Source: Crossaster papposus
Lineage: Eukaryota > Echinodermata > Asteroidea > Velatida > Solasteridae
Length of the DNA: 64,000 nt
NCBI GenBank assembly: GCA_037893245.1
Contig: JBAIAA010000237.1
Span: forward strand, 1 to 64,000
Reading direction: 5' to 3'
The first letter of the stretch is position 1; every line of letters begins with the position of its first letter. Shown piece by piece: positions 47,391-58,385 of the stretch. The notes beneath the pieces were generated by a model. That model worked only from the letters and a program-made list of their open reading frames with translations, ran no database searches and was not told the origin of the DNA. A program made the translations under genes and the position numbers.

Positions 47391-48056
47391 AAACCTCGTT
47401 AGGTTATTGACAAGCTATTTGGAAAACCTTTGCCGCTTTAAACGATACAAACGCACAACTGACTATTTATGGTATAACTTTAAACGACCAAGAGACGACT
47501 AGGACCATTTCAGTGAAGAGTCATTTAATGCAAATTTCGGCGGGGGTTTGACAAGCATAACAATAGCGGCACTGATAGCCGGCCGAGACTCGAGGCAAGA
47601 AACATCGATTTCCCATGGGCACAAGAGGGAGCTATAGAACCAACAAAGTCAGCTTAAACACAGAGCCATTATATAAACCAAATTTGCATTCAGCGGATGA
47701 ACGAATCGGAGGGCCTTTTTCGTTGTCTCCCCTCGGGCATGGGACACGGCGGAGTTATTAATTAAACCACTAAATACATTGATCACCCAGAGTAATCTCG
47801 TGATGACTTTTATGTTGGACGTAATTACAGAAACATGCCGTCGCCGGCTTTTCACGATCTTCCCTTGGGAATAGTGTCGTGATCTTGCCCTGGGTTTTGA
47901 TCTCAATTCGAACTCTTGATCATCCCATATAATAGCGCCCCCACTCAACTTACTGGATATCACTGGGAAAGGCCATGATGTGATTGTTTGCATAAAGTGG
48001 AGACGGTCCTTCAGCAGGATGTGATTTCAACAAAAGATTACCAAAATCACATCCAA

Positions 48057-48353
48057 ATGCTCAAAATTTACATCCTCAGTCCAAATTCACATCCTGGATT
48101 AAGTCGTTAAGGTTGGGTTCGGGCGGTCTGTTGTTGGCGCGCGTAACTTGTTCCTGCAAAACCTCGAGGGATAGGTGGTGTGTGTTCTTGTCCCGGGTGA
48201 AATGTTCACGGGTCGCGTTCCCGCCGTTCGAGAGTTCGCGTGTCAAGAACAGACCGCCCGAACTCGGCCTAAGATTCAAATTCACATCCACTGGATTTAC
48301 ACCCACTTATAAACCCCGAATGTGAATTTGGACTGAGGATGTGAATTTGAAGC
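48057..48353. mobile_element. Foldback element with nested hairpin
   Basis: Outer ends 'tttacatcctcagtccaaat' and 'atttggactgaggatgtgaa'. Inner pair 'ggttcgggcggtctgttgtt' near 48115 and 'aagaacagaccgcccgaact' near 48244. About 297 bp. Confidence 0.85.
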
Positions 48354-48699
48354 ACTTCGTGTTTATTTAAAACATTTAAATTAAATTAAAAAGGCAATTA
48401 AGACACTGGTTGTGTTCTGTTCTCTTTCTTAGCAGCCCTAATTTCACCCGACCCCCTTAATCGTCTCCTGTGTATTCATGCGTGAAAACTAATCCAGTGA
48501 AACTGGCACCAAAAGAAGCAGAAAGATTTACTCTAAAAGTACATAAACATCTATCTTCCTACAAAACTATGGCCAATTTTAAAAGTGTATATTTTTTGTT
48601 TGCTATCGCTGTATTTACATAATCCCACTTTTTTTTGCCAAACCGTGTCTTCGTTTAAAAAAAATAAAATGATGCACTTTTCCTGAGATTGGCCACCTC

Positions 48700-48905
48700 G
48701 ACCCAATTTCTTGGCTCTGCTTACCGTTATAGCGAAAAATCCCTGCTTACTATATAGCACAAAACTCGGTGCTTACGGTAAACGTATTTCACGCGTTACA
48801 GGGTAAGCACGTTATTGTTCTACTACTTGTATACTAGCGCGGTTAGCGTAAAAGGGTGACCGTATGCGTGGAATTCTATGGTTAGCAGAGCCATGAAATT
48901 GGGCC
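48700..48905. mobile_element. Diverged MITE resembling the GGCCAATTTCAT family
   Basis: Ends 'aatttcttggctctgcttac' and 'ggttagcagagccatgaaat' are reverse-complementary. The outer 'gaaattgggccc' resembles the end of the GGCCAATTTCAT family. Confidence 0.55.
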
Positions 48906-50049
48906 CATCCAATAGTTCGCTGGTATACCCCCACTGCCTAAAATAGGCACTGTACTACACCATAATTATCGATAAGTCATTGGCTGTTAGAAGTGCAGTT
49001 TTGTATTTCACCGACAAGACACCTGAAAACACTTTGCTGTCCAAACGGTTTTCTAATGTTATACTTCAGAACACGACGATCTTTGTAAATTGTACTGGTA
49101 CCCGCTATGCTTTTGCACGCATACGACGATTTTGTTCTCCTAAAACCAAATACGTCAAATATTGTTGTGCACATGCGCAATTGGAATACCGAACTGGCTT
49201 ATTGCATCCTATCCAATTTTGTTTCCCCTGATTTGGACATTCCATTGTTGCTTTCTTGGTACATGTAATTGGTTATATTGATGCAAACAAACTATGGACG
49301 TCGAATTATTTTTCTGTCCACCGGGGATACTTTTGAAGTAATATAATTTCAGCGACTTTGAGCAACATATAGACGATTTCAATCACAAATATGATGAGGC
49401 GCGCACACACGGACATTAGGGGGGGGGGGGGGGGGGGGGGGATTAGACCTACCACGATAGGAAATTATGGCCCATGGCCCCCGAGAGTAAAACAGCGCCA
49501 CCATTGATGAATGAACAATATTCCTCCGTTAGATTCGTCTATAGCTAGCTGGCATTTCTTTTCTTCTGTCGGCTAGTCATATCGTTCCTTATCAATCGGT
49601 ATGATTCCTCGTCACAAGATGGCGCTCTTCATTCCTACTGTAAATTTTTGTTTTAAACGAGATGCGCATTGCATACCAAGTTAGTACTCTTGAACGATTC
49701 CCATCAGTCACAGGTGGAATCAATGTTGTACTTTGGTAAACTGAATGACCTTAAAAGTACTATTCATAGTGGGGCAATTCCAATGGAGAGCTGTTACGTT
49801 GAATAGAACAGAGGCAAAGCATATACTTTCAATCACTCAATCACCGGATAGAGAGGGCCGGGTAGATATTTTCTTAACCATTCCATTCAATCTTTGGCTG
49901 TGAAATAAATGGCACGAACTACGATATGCGCTAAATTAGACCAAGAACAAAGGGAGGCATTTCAAACCTTGTATTTTGAATGGATGTGCCAACACAATGA
50001 AGCAATATGGGACGGAGAGAAACCCCCACCCTCCTCATTATGAAGCACG

Positions 50050-50215
50050 ATATGTGGCAGAGAAACACCCCCCCCCCCCCTCTTTTGTGTTGACCATTGT
50101 GTTCCCGGAATCTCAGGAATTCTGTTTCAAGGGGGATGTGTTAGGTAACAATAATGGTGAGTGTGTATAAGGTATAGGGATAAGAGGGGGGAGGGGGTAC
50201 CCCTCTGCCACATAT
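50050..50215. mobile_element. MITE of the ATATGTGGCAGAG family, copy 2
   Basis: ATATGTGGCAGAG and CTCTGCCACATAT ends. It is preceded at 50001-50046 by a fragment of the GGAATGTTGTGG family's left end (atgggacggagag) and followed directly by the helicase-bearing TIR element. Confidence 0.88.
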
Positions 50216-50231
50216 CGCGCTGGGTATAACC

Positions 50232-51677
50232 TAGCCTTGGTCAAGGCGTTCATCGTTACCCGTCCGGCCGTACGTACAGCGCAGCGGTAATCTGAGCTCA
50301 AACAACGACCTCACGCGGCCACTATTATATGCAAACTAACTGAGGCTACTTGAACGCCTTGGATCATTAGGTTTTGGGGGCGGTGCTCATTATGCTAATA
50401 GATTAAGCTGACCTTTATAGTCGTTTTCTTATTGGTCGATCGTTGCGTAGAAACTGCATAATTTGAGCTAGCGGTGAAAGGTCATAGCTTGCTAGCAAGT
50501 GTTTACGAACACCGCCATCGTTGACATATTTTATCGGAGAAAGTTGAGTGATTTTTACGAAGGCTTGTAGGAATTACACATGAAGATTTGAACTGTCTTG
50601 CTTGATTGGTGAGGGTCGCAGTTATTTTGCTCGTTTTGCTGGGTATTTTCTTGAATGTTGACAATGTTATGGTCAAAACTAGTTGTGTTTAGCTGCTTAG
50701 TTTTGAGTTTTCAACCGCGGTGACTGGAGAAGGCCGCGACTCTATTGAAACGTGTCGAACTCGGCCCTACATTATATCACACGCATCTAATCCAGCTGAT
50801 CTGAAAACCGTGGCTCGGTAAAACGCGGAACTCTGATAATTAAATGCCTTGCCGGCTGAATTTTTCAAAGAAAATAATCTGAGAAGTTATTGAGGATATA
50901 AGACACTTGTCCCTGTTTAAATTACGATATTGCGATCACTTTGAAGGTTGGTCCTGCAGCCGTAAACATGCCCCCTCCCCACAGCGTTGGACCATGCTTG
51001 GACCATACAATGTGGCGTTAACGCACAGACCAGCATGCCTGGGTTAATGCCGATTATGCGGCGATAAGAAACTGACCGAACACGCTGAAAACTGACGCTG
51101 AGTACCTGGCCGTACGTGCGAGCTCCGAGCAAAATGGGGCTCAGGCTGCCTGAAAAATGACGGATTTCCCATAACCTGTCGGCAAATCCACAAAAACACC
51201 GTGACCACGAAGAAAGGATTCTAATGGCCTTTCGCTGCTCGGGTCTAAAATCTTCGAGGGATAATATTTTCGCTGCAAAATTCAAACAACATGACAGATC
51301 TTCGGACGACAGACGACGCTGAATATCTGCCATTTTGTCTTAAATGTCATGCTGCATCAAATTTGATGACGTCGGGATTCAACCGCGTTGTGATTGGACA
51401 CTTCACATCTTAGCCCCGCCTATACTTATCTGTATTCGCATACGAGGTCATGCGCCACAAATGTGGCGCAAAATATAGGAAAAACATAAGATTTCAAAAA
51501 CCCAATGATCCAAGGCGAAAAAGTAGCCTCAGTTGATTTGCATAAATAGTGGCCGTATGAGGTCGCTGTTCGCGCTGTATCTTTGCACGGGGCGCAAGCT
51601 AGCATGCAGCATATGCGGGGCGCGCGTACAGTGTATTTCTGGACGGATAACGACGAACTCGCCTTGACCAAGGCTAT
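50232..51677. mobile_element. 1.45-kb TIR element carrying a RecQ-helicase fragment
   Basis: Terminal inverted repeats of about 155 bp. The left (tagccttggtcaaggcgttc ... gcggccactattatatgcaa ... cgccttggatcattaggttt) matches the reverse complement of the right. GTATAACC occurs just outside both ends (50224-50231, 51678-51685), an apparent 8-bp target duplication of the kind hAT transposons make; one extra T at the right end makes the exact border uncertain. No transposase frame is seen. The only coding-like content is the minus-strand helicase start at 51141-51333. It is probably a non-autonomous transposon that captured a gene fragment. Confidence 0.65.
51141..51333 (-). pseudogene. RecQ-type DNA helicase, broken N-terminal fragment
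   Basis: From an ATG at 51333 the minus strand reads Met-Ala-Asp-Ile-Gln-Arg-Arg-Leu and reaches Phe-Arg-Pro-Glu-Gln-Arg-Lys-Ala-Ile, the motif 0 region of RecQ/DEAH helicases. About 51220-51225 a single-base shift moves the frame, which continues as a Leu-Pro-Thr-Gly-Tyr-Gly-Lys-Ser Walker A motif and then meets TGA at 51143-51141. Motifs Ia to VI, such as the DEAH box, are absent, so only about 60 residues of a domain of several hundred remain. Large families of such helicase-like genes occur in marine invertebrates. Sequencing error could explain the shift but not the missing remainder. Confidence 0.7.
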
Positions 51678-51856
51678 GTATAACCCTCCTTTGTGGTGAT
51701 CATTGTGCTTGCGGAATGTTGTGGTTCCTTTTTATTTTATTTTTTTGGGTGGGGGTGCGTAAGGTAACAATAGTCTAGGGCGTGTATAGGTATGGGGAAC
51801 TATTAGGGGGGAGTCGCTCGGTCCCATGATTGCTAGGTATATGCATATGAAACGCG

Positions 51857-52017
51857 ATATGTGGCAGAGAAACCCCCCCCCCCCCTTTTGCGTTGACCAT
51901 TGTGTTCCCGGAATCTCAGGAATTCTTTTTAGGTTTCAAGGGGTGTGTGTTAGGTAACAATAGTGTTTAGTGTGTATAAGTTATAGGGATAAGAGGGGGT
52001 ACCCCTCTGCCACATAT
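51857..52017. mobile_element. MITE of the ATATGTGGCAGAG family, copy 3
   Basis: Ends ATATGTGGCAGAG (51857-51869) and CTCTGCCACATAT (52005-52017), with a poly(C) run inside the left end. A GGAATGTTGTGG-family piece lies at 51686-51838. Confidence 0.88.
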
Positions 52018-52125
52018 CGCGCTGGGTATAGGTATGTACCAAAGGTAAATGGTGTTTAGCATGTGATAAGCCACCCACCATCATACGATATCAGAATCCT
52101 CTTTTGACGGCAATCTGAAAGAAAG

Positions 52126-52310
52126 GCGAATTGTGTGCTTGGGTGTTCTGACAGAGGGATTTGTTGCTTGTACGAGGAGGTGTGTTCAACAAATGCTATC
52201 ATGGGATATACCAAGGCAAAGATTGGATTGGTCCATTTGAGCAGTAAAAGCGGAATCGTGTGCGGCGGTGATTTATCGAGTCGAAGCTGTATATATATAT
52301 GCACCGATGG
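52126..52310 (+). CDS. Possible cysteine-rich exon
   Basis: A frame open from 52108 encodes about 61 residues with eight cysteines, including a Cys-Cys pair, and ends at GATG|GTAAGTAAG, a perfect donor (52311). A weak acceptor (gaaagaaag, AG at 52124-52125) fits the 5' edge. The composition suggests a secreted disulphide-rich domain, but no family is recognised. No neighbouring exon was found. Confidence 0.25.
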
Positions 52311-52381
52311 TAAGTAAGTGTCGTTGAAATCCACCTACCGTTTTGTGCCAATAGAATTGAGGAGATAATGTTAATGTTAAA

Positions 52382-52602
52382 TTAAACTTGATCCCGCATT
52401 GTTACAATATAGACTGCTGAATTATTTCCATCTCTTGAACACCTTTCATGAGCCTGGGTCCATTCTAGCCCCACTAGTTTGGCCTCGGTATGCTGCGCTA
52501 TACACACACCCGGCCCTGTAAAAGTTGGTTGAATACTGTTGACACATCTTGCGCATATGAATGAATTTGGCAACCTTTCATTAGTCAAACTGCAGCGTGC
52601 AG
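52382..52602 (-). CDS. Possible terminal exon, C-type-lectin-like fragment
   Basis: The minus-strand acceptor (ttaccatttgttaccattacaag region) opens about 72 codons to TAA (52384-52382). A Trp-Thr-Gln-Ala-His-Glu-Arg-Cys-Ser-Arg-Asp-Gly stretch resembles the first helix of C-type lectin domains (W-x2-A-x3-C-x3-G). Four further cysteines precede it. No poly(A) signal is visible, and the domain would be cut short, so this is a weak call. Confidence 0.25.
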
Positions 52603-52917
52603 CTTGTAATGGTAACAAATGGTAAAAGACCAATACGTGGGTCTGTTTGGCATAGAGGCGGGGGGCAACATTGATACCTGGGCCCAGAGCTGGGCCACCA
52701 GTTTAGGGGTGGTTTGTGTGGAGGGGAGTATAAAAAAAACAATTCATTCGGTCAACCCCCATAAATTTGAAAAGAAAATTGTTCTAGGAGTCTTAATCTT
52801 TGATTTCCAGTCAAAAAAATATGGCCACTCTACTCATGAGCGTCACCAGGCGGCGCTCTTTCTTTCAATTTTTGTGTTGGTTACAATGAGCGCCGTATTT
52901 AGTGTAGTGGAACCCTG

Positions 52918-53623
52918 CACTGCAAAAACTGTGGTGTTAAAATTTTAACGCCAATGTTTTTTTAATCTTTTGGAATGAAAATTGGTGTTAAAATGAAGTA
53001 AAATGATTCTTGAAGTATCAGTTTCAAATCAAGTACTGGTGTTACGTACTTTTGGTGTTAAATTTGACCTAGTGCGCATGCGTGTGTGAAATAAAGCCCT
53101 CTGATTGGTGGATAAGGAATTTTTTTAACCATAATATGTAATTATTTAAACGATTCCATGATTGAATTTTGATTTTTGTGCAAACATAGTTAAAAATTCG
53201 CGTTACATTTTATTAGTTTTCAAATTTCATAAAAACTAGTTGTGACATCGTCGTGGACAAACAAGCGTAGTATAAAACTAACAACGGCAATAGCTATGTG
53301 TGTAGTACGTATTCGGTAGAAATAGGTTATTATTGTATATGGATGTGTAATAAGTCAGTTCTTGGTAATATTTCATTACGTAATTTGTCCATGCAGTTAA
53401 TATGTACAAAATTATAGTGTTAAAACAGTACATCTTTTCGCTAAAATGACGTGATATCCACGTTAAATTTTGCTATCAGAGTGTACACCAAAATTGGTGT
53501 TAAACAAATTTGATTCCCAAACTGGTGTTATTCAACACCCAAATCCCTGCCCAAAATAAACACCAGGAAATAATAGAATTTTACACCATTGGTGTACAAT
53601 TTAACACCACAGTTTTTGCAGTG
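52918..53623. mobile_element. 706-bp TIR element, CACTGCAAAAACTGTGGTG ends
   Basis: Terminal inverted repeats cactgcaaaaactgtggtgt and acaccacagtttttgcagtg (about 24 bp each, 52918-52941 and 53600-53623). The subterminal words ggtgttaaa and taacacca are repeated many times on both sides. No transposase frame is present. Confidence 0.88.
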
Positions 53624-53639
53624 TATGAACATGGACATA

Positions 53640-54600
53640 GCGCCACCAACCGGCCAAAATTGTCGATGACACATGCACGACCAAAGCTGACGTTAGTGGC
53701 GCTATGCGATCTTGTGCATGACTCCATCTTGCTATAGTTATTTAGTTTTTTGGCGGAAAGTACGAAATTGTGTCAGACATTACAGGATAGGTCAGTAATG
53801 CATGAAATGAATATCATGTAAATATAAAAGCCAAAATCGCGGTTTTCGTACCCTTTTTACACATAACATGGCCGCTGTGTGGCTCACAATATGGAGAAAG
53901 TCCAATGTTTGAGCCACATTAAAGGGTCCTAGACCGTGTGTACACACTGCATAGTAAAACTTAAGGATACGTTTTTTAATGTATAACTGAGGTCAAAGGT
54001 CATAATAGAGGTCATTGTTTAAATATGTTTCAAATAGCGGACGCTTCTAATTCAAAAAATTGGTCCCCCTTGGTATATGTCATTAGATGAATAGGTCTTC
54101 GAGTTTCACTAAAAAAAATTGGGAATTTTGTATCTGTCGCAATCGGCCGTAAACATGACCTTGAGCTCTAGCCAAGGAAATTAACAGGACCACTTTGGAA
54201 ATAGCCCTCGACGTTAAGATAGTTTTGTACATGAGAACAAAGAGGTGTCTCCACAAAAATACAAATTTGAGAATAAACGTTCCCTATAGGGACACATGTA
54301 AACAGCTGGACTCGGGACATTTAAGAAATGGGCGTGGAGACTAAATATAGGAAGATAATTTCTTGCCAACTGGAACTGGGTAATCCCTTGTGTATTATTA
54401 TACTTCCACAAGCAAAACCAAAATGCTGACAAGGGTTGCACGCCAGTAAACAAACCTGCCAAGATCCCAGTGGTAGGCACGCCTACTTCAGAAAAATAGA
54501 AAAAAATATTCACAACTCTCTAAAGGTCTCTAAGACACACAGATTAAAGCTTATTTCATCATCTCTCTCCACCCCACCCCTTTTTTGTTGGGGGGTGTAT
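53640..54600. other. Intergenic stretch, small hairpin only
   Basis: 'atagcgccaccaac' near 53637 pairs with 'gttagtggcgctat' near 53690, a hairpin of about 67 bp. Nothing else is assigned; the 99-residue minus-strand frame at 54214-54513 has no support. Confidence 0.4.
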
Positions 54601-54611
54601 TCAATAAAATC

Positions 54612-55250
54612 GTGATTTGCATGTCCTCAGCCTGTCCTTACTAGGACTGACTGCTTTAATTTATGTTGAACTTTGGATGAAGTTGGGTCCTATTTTGATG
54701 ACCAGTTTCTCCCAAAAGCCCTTTGGGAGAAACTGGTCACCATAATTAATAGGACCCAACTTCATCTAAATTTCAATAGAAATTAAACCAGTCAGTCAGT
54801 CAAAATTAACTTGGAAACGGGTTAACTATCATTGCTGATCCGGCATCTCTAGTCAAATAAACTGGAAATGTGTTAAGGATGATAAATGATTTCATGGATG
54901 ACCCGGCACCACCGCGTCAAAATTAACCCGAAAACGGGTTAAGTATGGCTGACCCGGCATCTCTCGGTCAAATTTAACCCGGAAATGATATTTCATTAAA
55001 TGACCCGGCACCACCGGGTCAAACTTAACCCGGAAACGGGTTAACTATGGCTGACCCGGCTTTCCGGGTCAATTTTAACCCGGAACCGGGTTACCGAAGG
55101 CTGACCCGGCACCGGGTCAAAAACAATGACCCTTTTCCGGGTCGTGTTGACCCGGAATGGGTCAAAAACAATTGACCCGGAGTCCGGGTCAAAATTCTGA
55201 CCCGGGACTTTTAAGAGTGTAGTATGCAAGGCTGAGGACATGCAAATCAC
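54612..55250. mobile_element. 639-bp TIR element with hairpin and tandem core
   Basis: Perfect 22-bp terminal inverted repeats (gtgatttgcatgtcctcagc then ct at 54612; its complement ends at 55250). Inside, about 54645-54805 is a near-perfect 75-bp-arm hairpin (gaagttgggtcctatt / aataggacccaacttc). About 54820-55205 is a tandem array of ttaacccggaaacgggttaa-type palindromic units. No coding capacity. Confidence 0.9.
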
Positions 55251-55323
55251 TATTTGGCCGCGCGGCGTAGGCAATAAACCTATGTACTGATGACGTCACA
55301 CTTTTCATGTGTGCTTTTCTAGG

Positions 55324-55505
55324 GGCCAATTTCATGCTTAGCATAAACGTTCGGTAATCACAAACCAAATTTACAGGTGTTGTATACTGTTTGTAACTGG
55401 TATTCAGCAGGGTTTTTGCTTAGCATGAAAAGCACTTGTTTTTACTAAGCAATACTTGTTTGTGCTCAACACATTTTTGTACTTGCATGTTTTATGAAAT
55501 TGGCC
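55324..55505. mobile_element. MITE of the GGCCAATTTCAT family, copy 3
   Basis: Ends ggccaatttcatgcttagca and catgttttatgaaattggcc. Shorter than other copies. Confidence 0.8.
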
Positions 55506-56082
55506 CCAGGACAGAAAATCATCACCGAGCGATTACGGAATCGGCCCTTGATGACACTTCCCACGGCTCTAATGACAATTATCACATCAGGTCCACTTAC
55601 CCCGATCACTTAAAGAGTTACAAATTGCTGGGCGATTACCTGATCCCCCTGGTATGTCACCTGGGAGCAACTCAACTTCTCCCCCCCCCCTACTATACCA
55701 CCACCAATCTTTATATTTTGTTATATCCTCTCGAAGTCATAGTCTGACGGCTGTTCCATGAGGTACCAAAGTTCAAGTAGCCGCACTTTTAACTCCTGTG
55801 GGATTACGGTTGTGGCAGTTCGTGGACAAAAGTCATCGAAAAGTAATTAGGAGAGCAGCCGCAATTGATTAAGACGAGAAGGCACTTTCAGTTCCTCGAA
55901 CGACGATAACATCGCAGGTTTATTACAAGTTTCTTTCAGTATCTAGAGGTGCCTCGTATAGTTTTTGGAAAGGGTCCTTCAAAACCCCACTCATAACTCG
56001 CCAATTTTGACAAGAGAATTGTGAATAGTTCCCAAATGAGCAGTGGTTCGTCCGTTCGTTCGTTTCACTCGGGAAAACTTCG

Positions 56083-56178
56083 TTGCCAACGTTTGGCAAA
56101 CGTTTGGCAAAAAAACGTTTGGCAAACGTTTGGCAAAAAAACGTTTGGCAAACGTTGGCAAACGTTTGCCAACTATAC
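56083..56178 (+). repeat. AACGTTTGGCA tandem array
   Basis: About eight units of acgtttggcaa with some aaaaaa insertions and a reversed unit (cgtttgcca) at the end. The units are partly palindromic through AACGTT. Confidence 0.9.
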
Positions 56179-56234
56179 GCGAACAGTTTTCCATTGGACG
56201 TGTACCCATTGGACGTGCAAAAATAGTGTTACAA

Positions 56235-56395
56235 ACCAAATTTTAAGGTGATGTATATTGTTTGCGACTGATATTCAGATGTATTTTTGCTTAGCACATG
56301 GAGTTTTGGATGATTATCTGTTTTTGTTTACTGAGCAAGACTTATTTATGTTAAGTAAATTGTTGTACTTCAGCTCAATAACATTGGCCCCTGTT
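56235..56395. mobile_element. Degraded GGCCAATTTCAT-family MITE
   Basis: The interior words 'ggtgatgtatattgtttgcg', 'tttttgcttagcacatgg' and 'cagctcaataacattggcc' match the family, but the ends are eroded. Confidence 0.45.
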
Positions 56396-57189
56396 TTAAG
56401 CAGCTCAATTTCAGCTGTTCAGCCTTGTGCTCTTGATTCGAAAACCCCTTCCAATGTTAGTAAAGTCGAGGCATGAAACAGCCGTTGGTAAAAAAAAATT
56501 GGCTTAAAACTCGAGACGAATCCAAGCACCGTATAGCGCTACCAATTACACAGTGGGCGGTACCTTGCTGGAGTTTGTTTTACCCCTGGGCGAAAGATGA
56601 CACACGCAAAATATTTTACACTCGTAAATTGTACCTTTATTATAGGACAGTAGAAGTCCTCGAAATTAGGTCATAGTCGGTGGTTTGCCTTTGTACAAAA
56701 ACGAAGTAGCCGCGTGTTTGTATTCCGTTGGGCGAGGCGCAAATCCTGAATCTTCCCACGGCCGACTGCATACCTTGGCCATGCTCGCACCGTGACGTGA
56801 TGGGTCGGTCGCTGCGATCTCACGGTATAGGGTGTCATCGCGGGACGGCATCACTTCGTAGAGAATCCCCGGACCTAGAATTCTTTTCCCTGGTAGAATT
56901 GCAATCGAAGATTCTCTCTGTTGTTCATTGTGCAAATGTGAGTCTGGAGATAAGAGAATGTCATACTTCGTTTTCTTAGCAAAGATACCCTGTAAAAAAT
57001 TTACGACGCTGTCATTCTATAAGCCACCCGTACCTAATTATGAAACTACGGCTTTGTCTTACCAGCTGCTTAAACACACAAACCGTAATAACTTTAGTTG
57101 ATTTTCTTCGTTTTATTGAATATAAGCGAGACCGTTAATATTCATAATACATGTAGGTGTTTTTGTTTCTTCAATGAGATTGGGACGGG

Positions 57190-58385
57190 TCCCTATATCT
57201 ATGTTCCCCAATCCTATTGTCCACAGTCCCATGTTATGTTCCCCGATCCCTATGTTTCCTAATCCCTATGTTCCCAAATACTTAGGGTTTGGCTTAGGGC
57301 TTTTGGACCGGGGAACATAGGGACGGGGGATCGAACACAGGTACGGGGAAACATAGGTACGCATCGGTCCCGATGTTTCCCAGTCCCGATGTTTCCCAGT
57401 CCCTATATGTTTCCCGGTCCCAATACATAACCTAAACCCTAAAGGAAGAATCGGGGAGATTAGGGATCGGGGAAAATTATGGATCGTGGAACATATCGGG
57501 GAACATAATAGGAATCGGGGAACATAATAGGAATCGGGGAACATAATAGGAATCGGGAACATATAAGGAATCGGGAAACATATAAGGAATCGGGAAACAT
57601 ATAAGGAATCGGGAAACATATAAGGAATCGGGAAACATAAGGAATCGGGAAACATATAAGGAATCGGGAAACATATAAGGAATCGGGGAACATATAAGGA
57701 ATCGGGGAACATATAAGGAGTCGGGGAACATAGGCTATAAGGAATCGGCTAGGAATCGGGGAACATATAGGAATCGGGGAACATAACAGGAATCGGGGAA
57801 CATAATAGGAATCGGGGAACATAATAGGAATCGGGGAACATAATGAACATAATGGGAATCGGGGAACATGATAGGAATCTGGGAACATAATGAACATAGT
57901 CCTAATAGGAATCGGGGAACATGATAGGAATCGGGGAACATAATAGAATCTGGGAACATAATGAACATAATAGGAATCGGGGAACATAATAGGAATCTGG
58001 GAACATAATGAACATAATAGGAATCGGGAACATGATATGAATCGGGGAACATGATATGAATCGGGGAACATAATAGGAATCTGGGAACATAATGAACATA
58101 ATAGGAATCGGGGAACATAATAGGAATCGGGGAACATAATGAACATAATAGGAATCGGGAACATGATATGAATCGGGGAACATGATATGAATCGGGGAAC
58201 ATAATAGGAATCTGGGAACATAATGAACATAATAGGAATCGGGGAACATAATAGGAATCTGGGAACATAATGAACATAATAGGAATCGGGGAACATGATA
58301 GGAATCTGGGAACATGATAGGAATCGGGGAACATTATAGGAATCGGGGAACATTATAGAGATCGGGGAACATTATAGAGAGGAAC
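57190..58385. repeat. Satellite of 18-19-bp units AGGAATCGGGGAACATAAT
   Basis: More than 50 units with variants (gatatgaatcggggaac, aggaatctgggaacataat, atatataaggaatcggga) and a higher-order mix of about 60-90 bp at 57880-58330. The left 85 bp (57195-57275) carry units in the opposite orientation. The unit often preserves frame, so minus-strand translations up to 297 residues (Phe-Pro-Asp-Ser-Tyr repeats) appear. These are repeat translations; there is no start context or splice signal. Confidence 0.95.

Noticed and set aside
57460..58353. 297-codon minus-strand open frame and its overlapping relatives
   Set aside because: It translates an 18-19-bp satellite in all frames; there is no start context, splice signal or complexity expected of a gene.
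57190..58385. CRISPR-like array
   Set aside because: The units are contiguous tandem repeats without unique spacers, and the DNA is eukaryotic.
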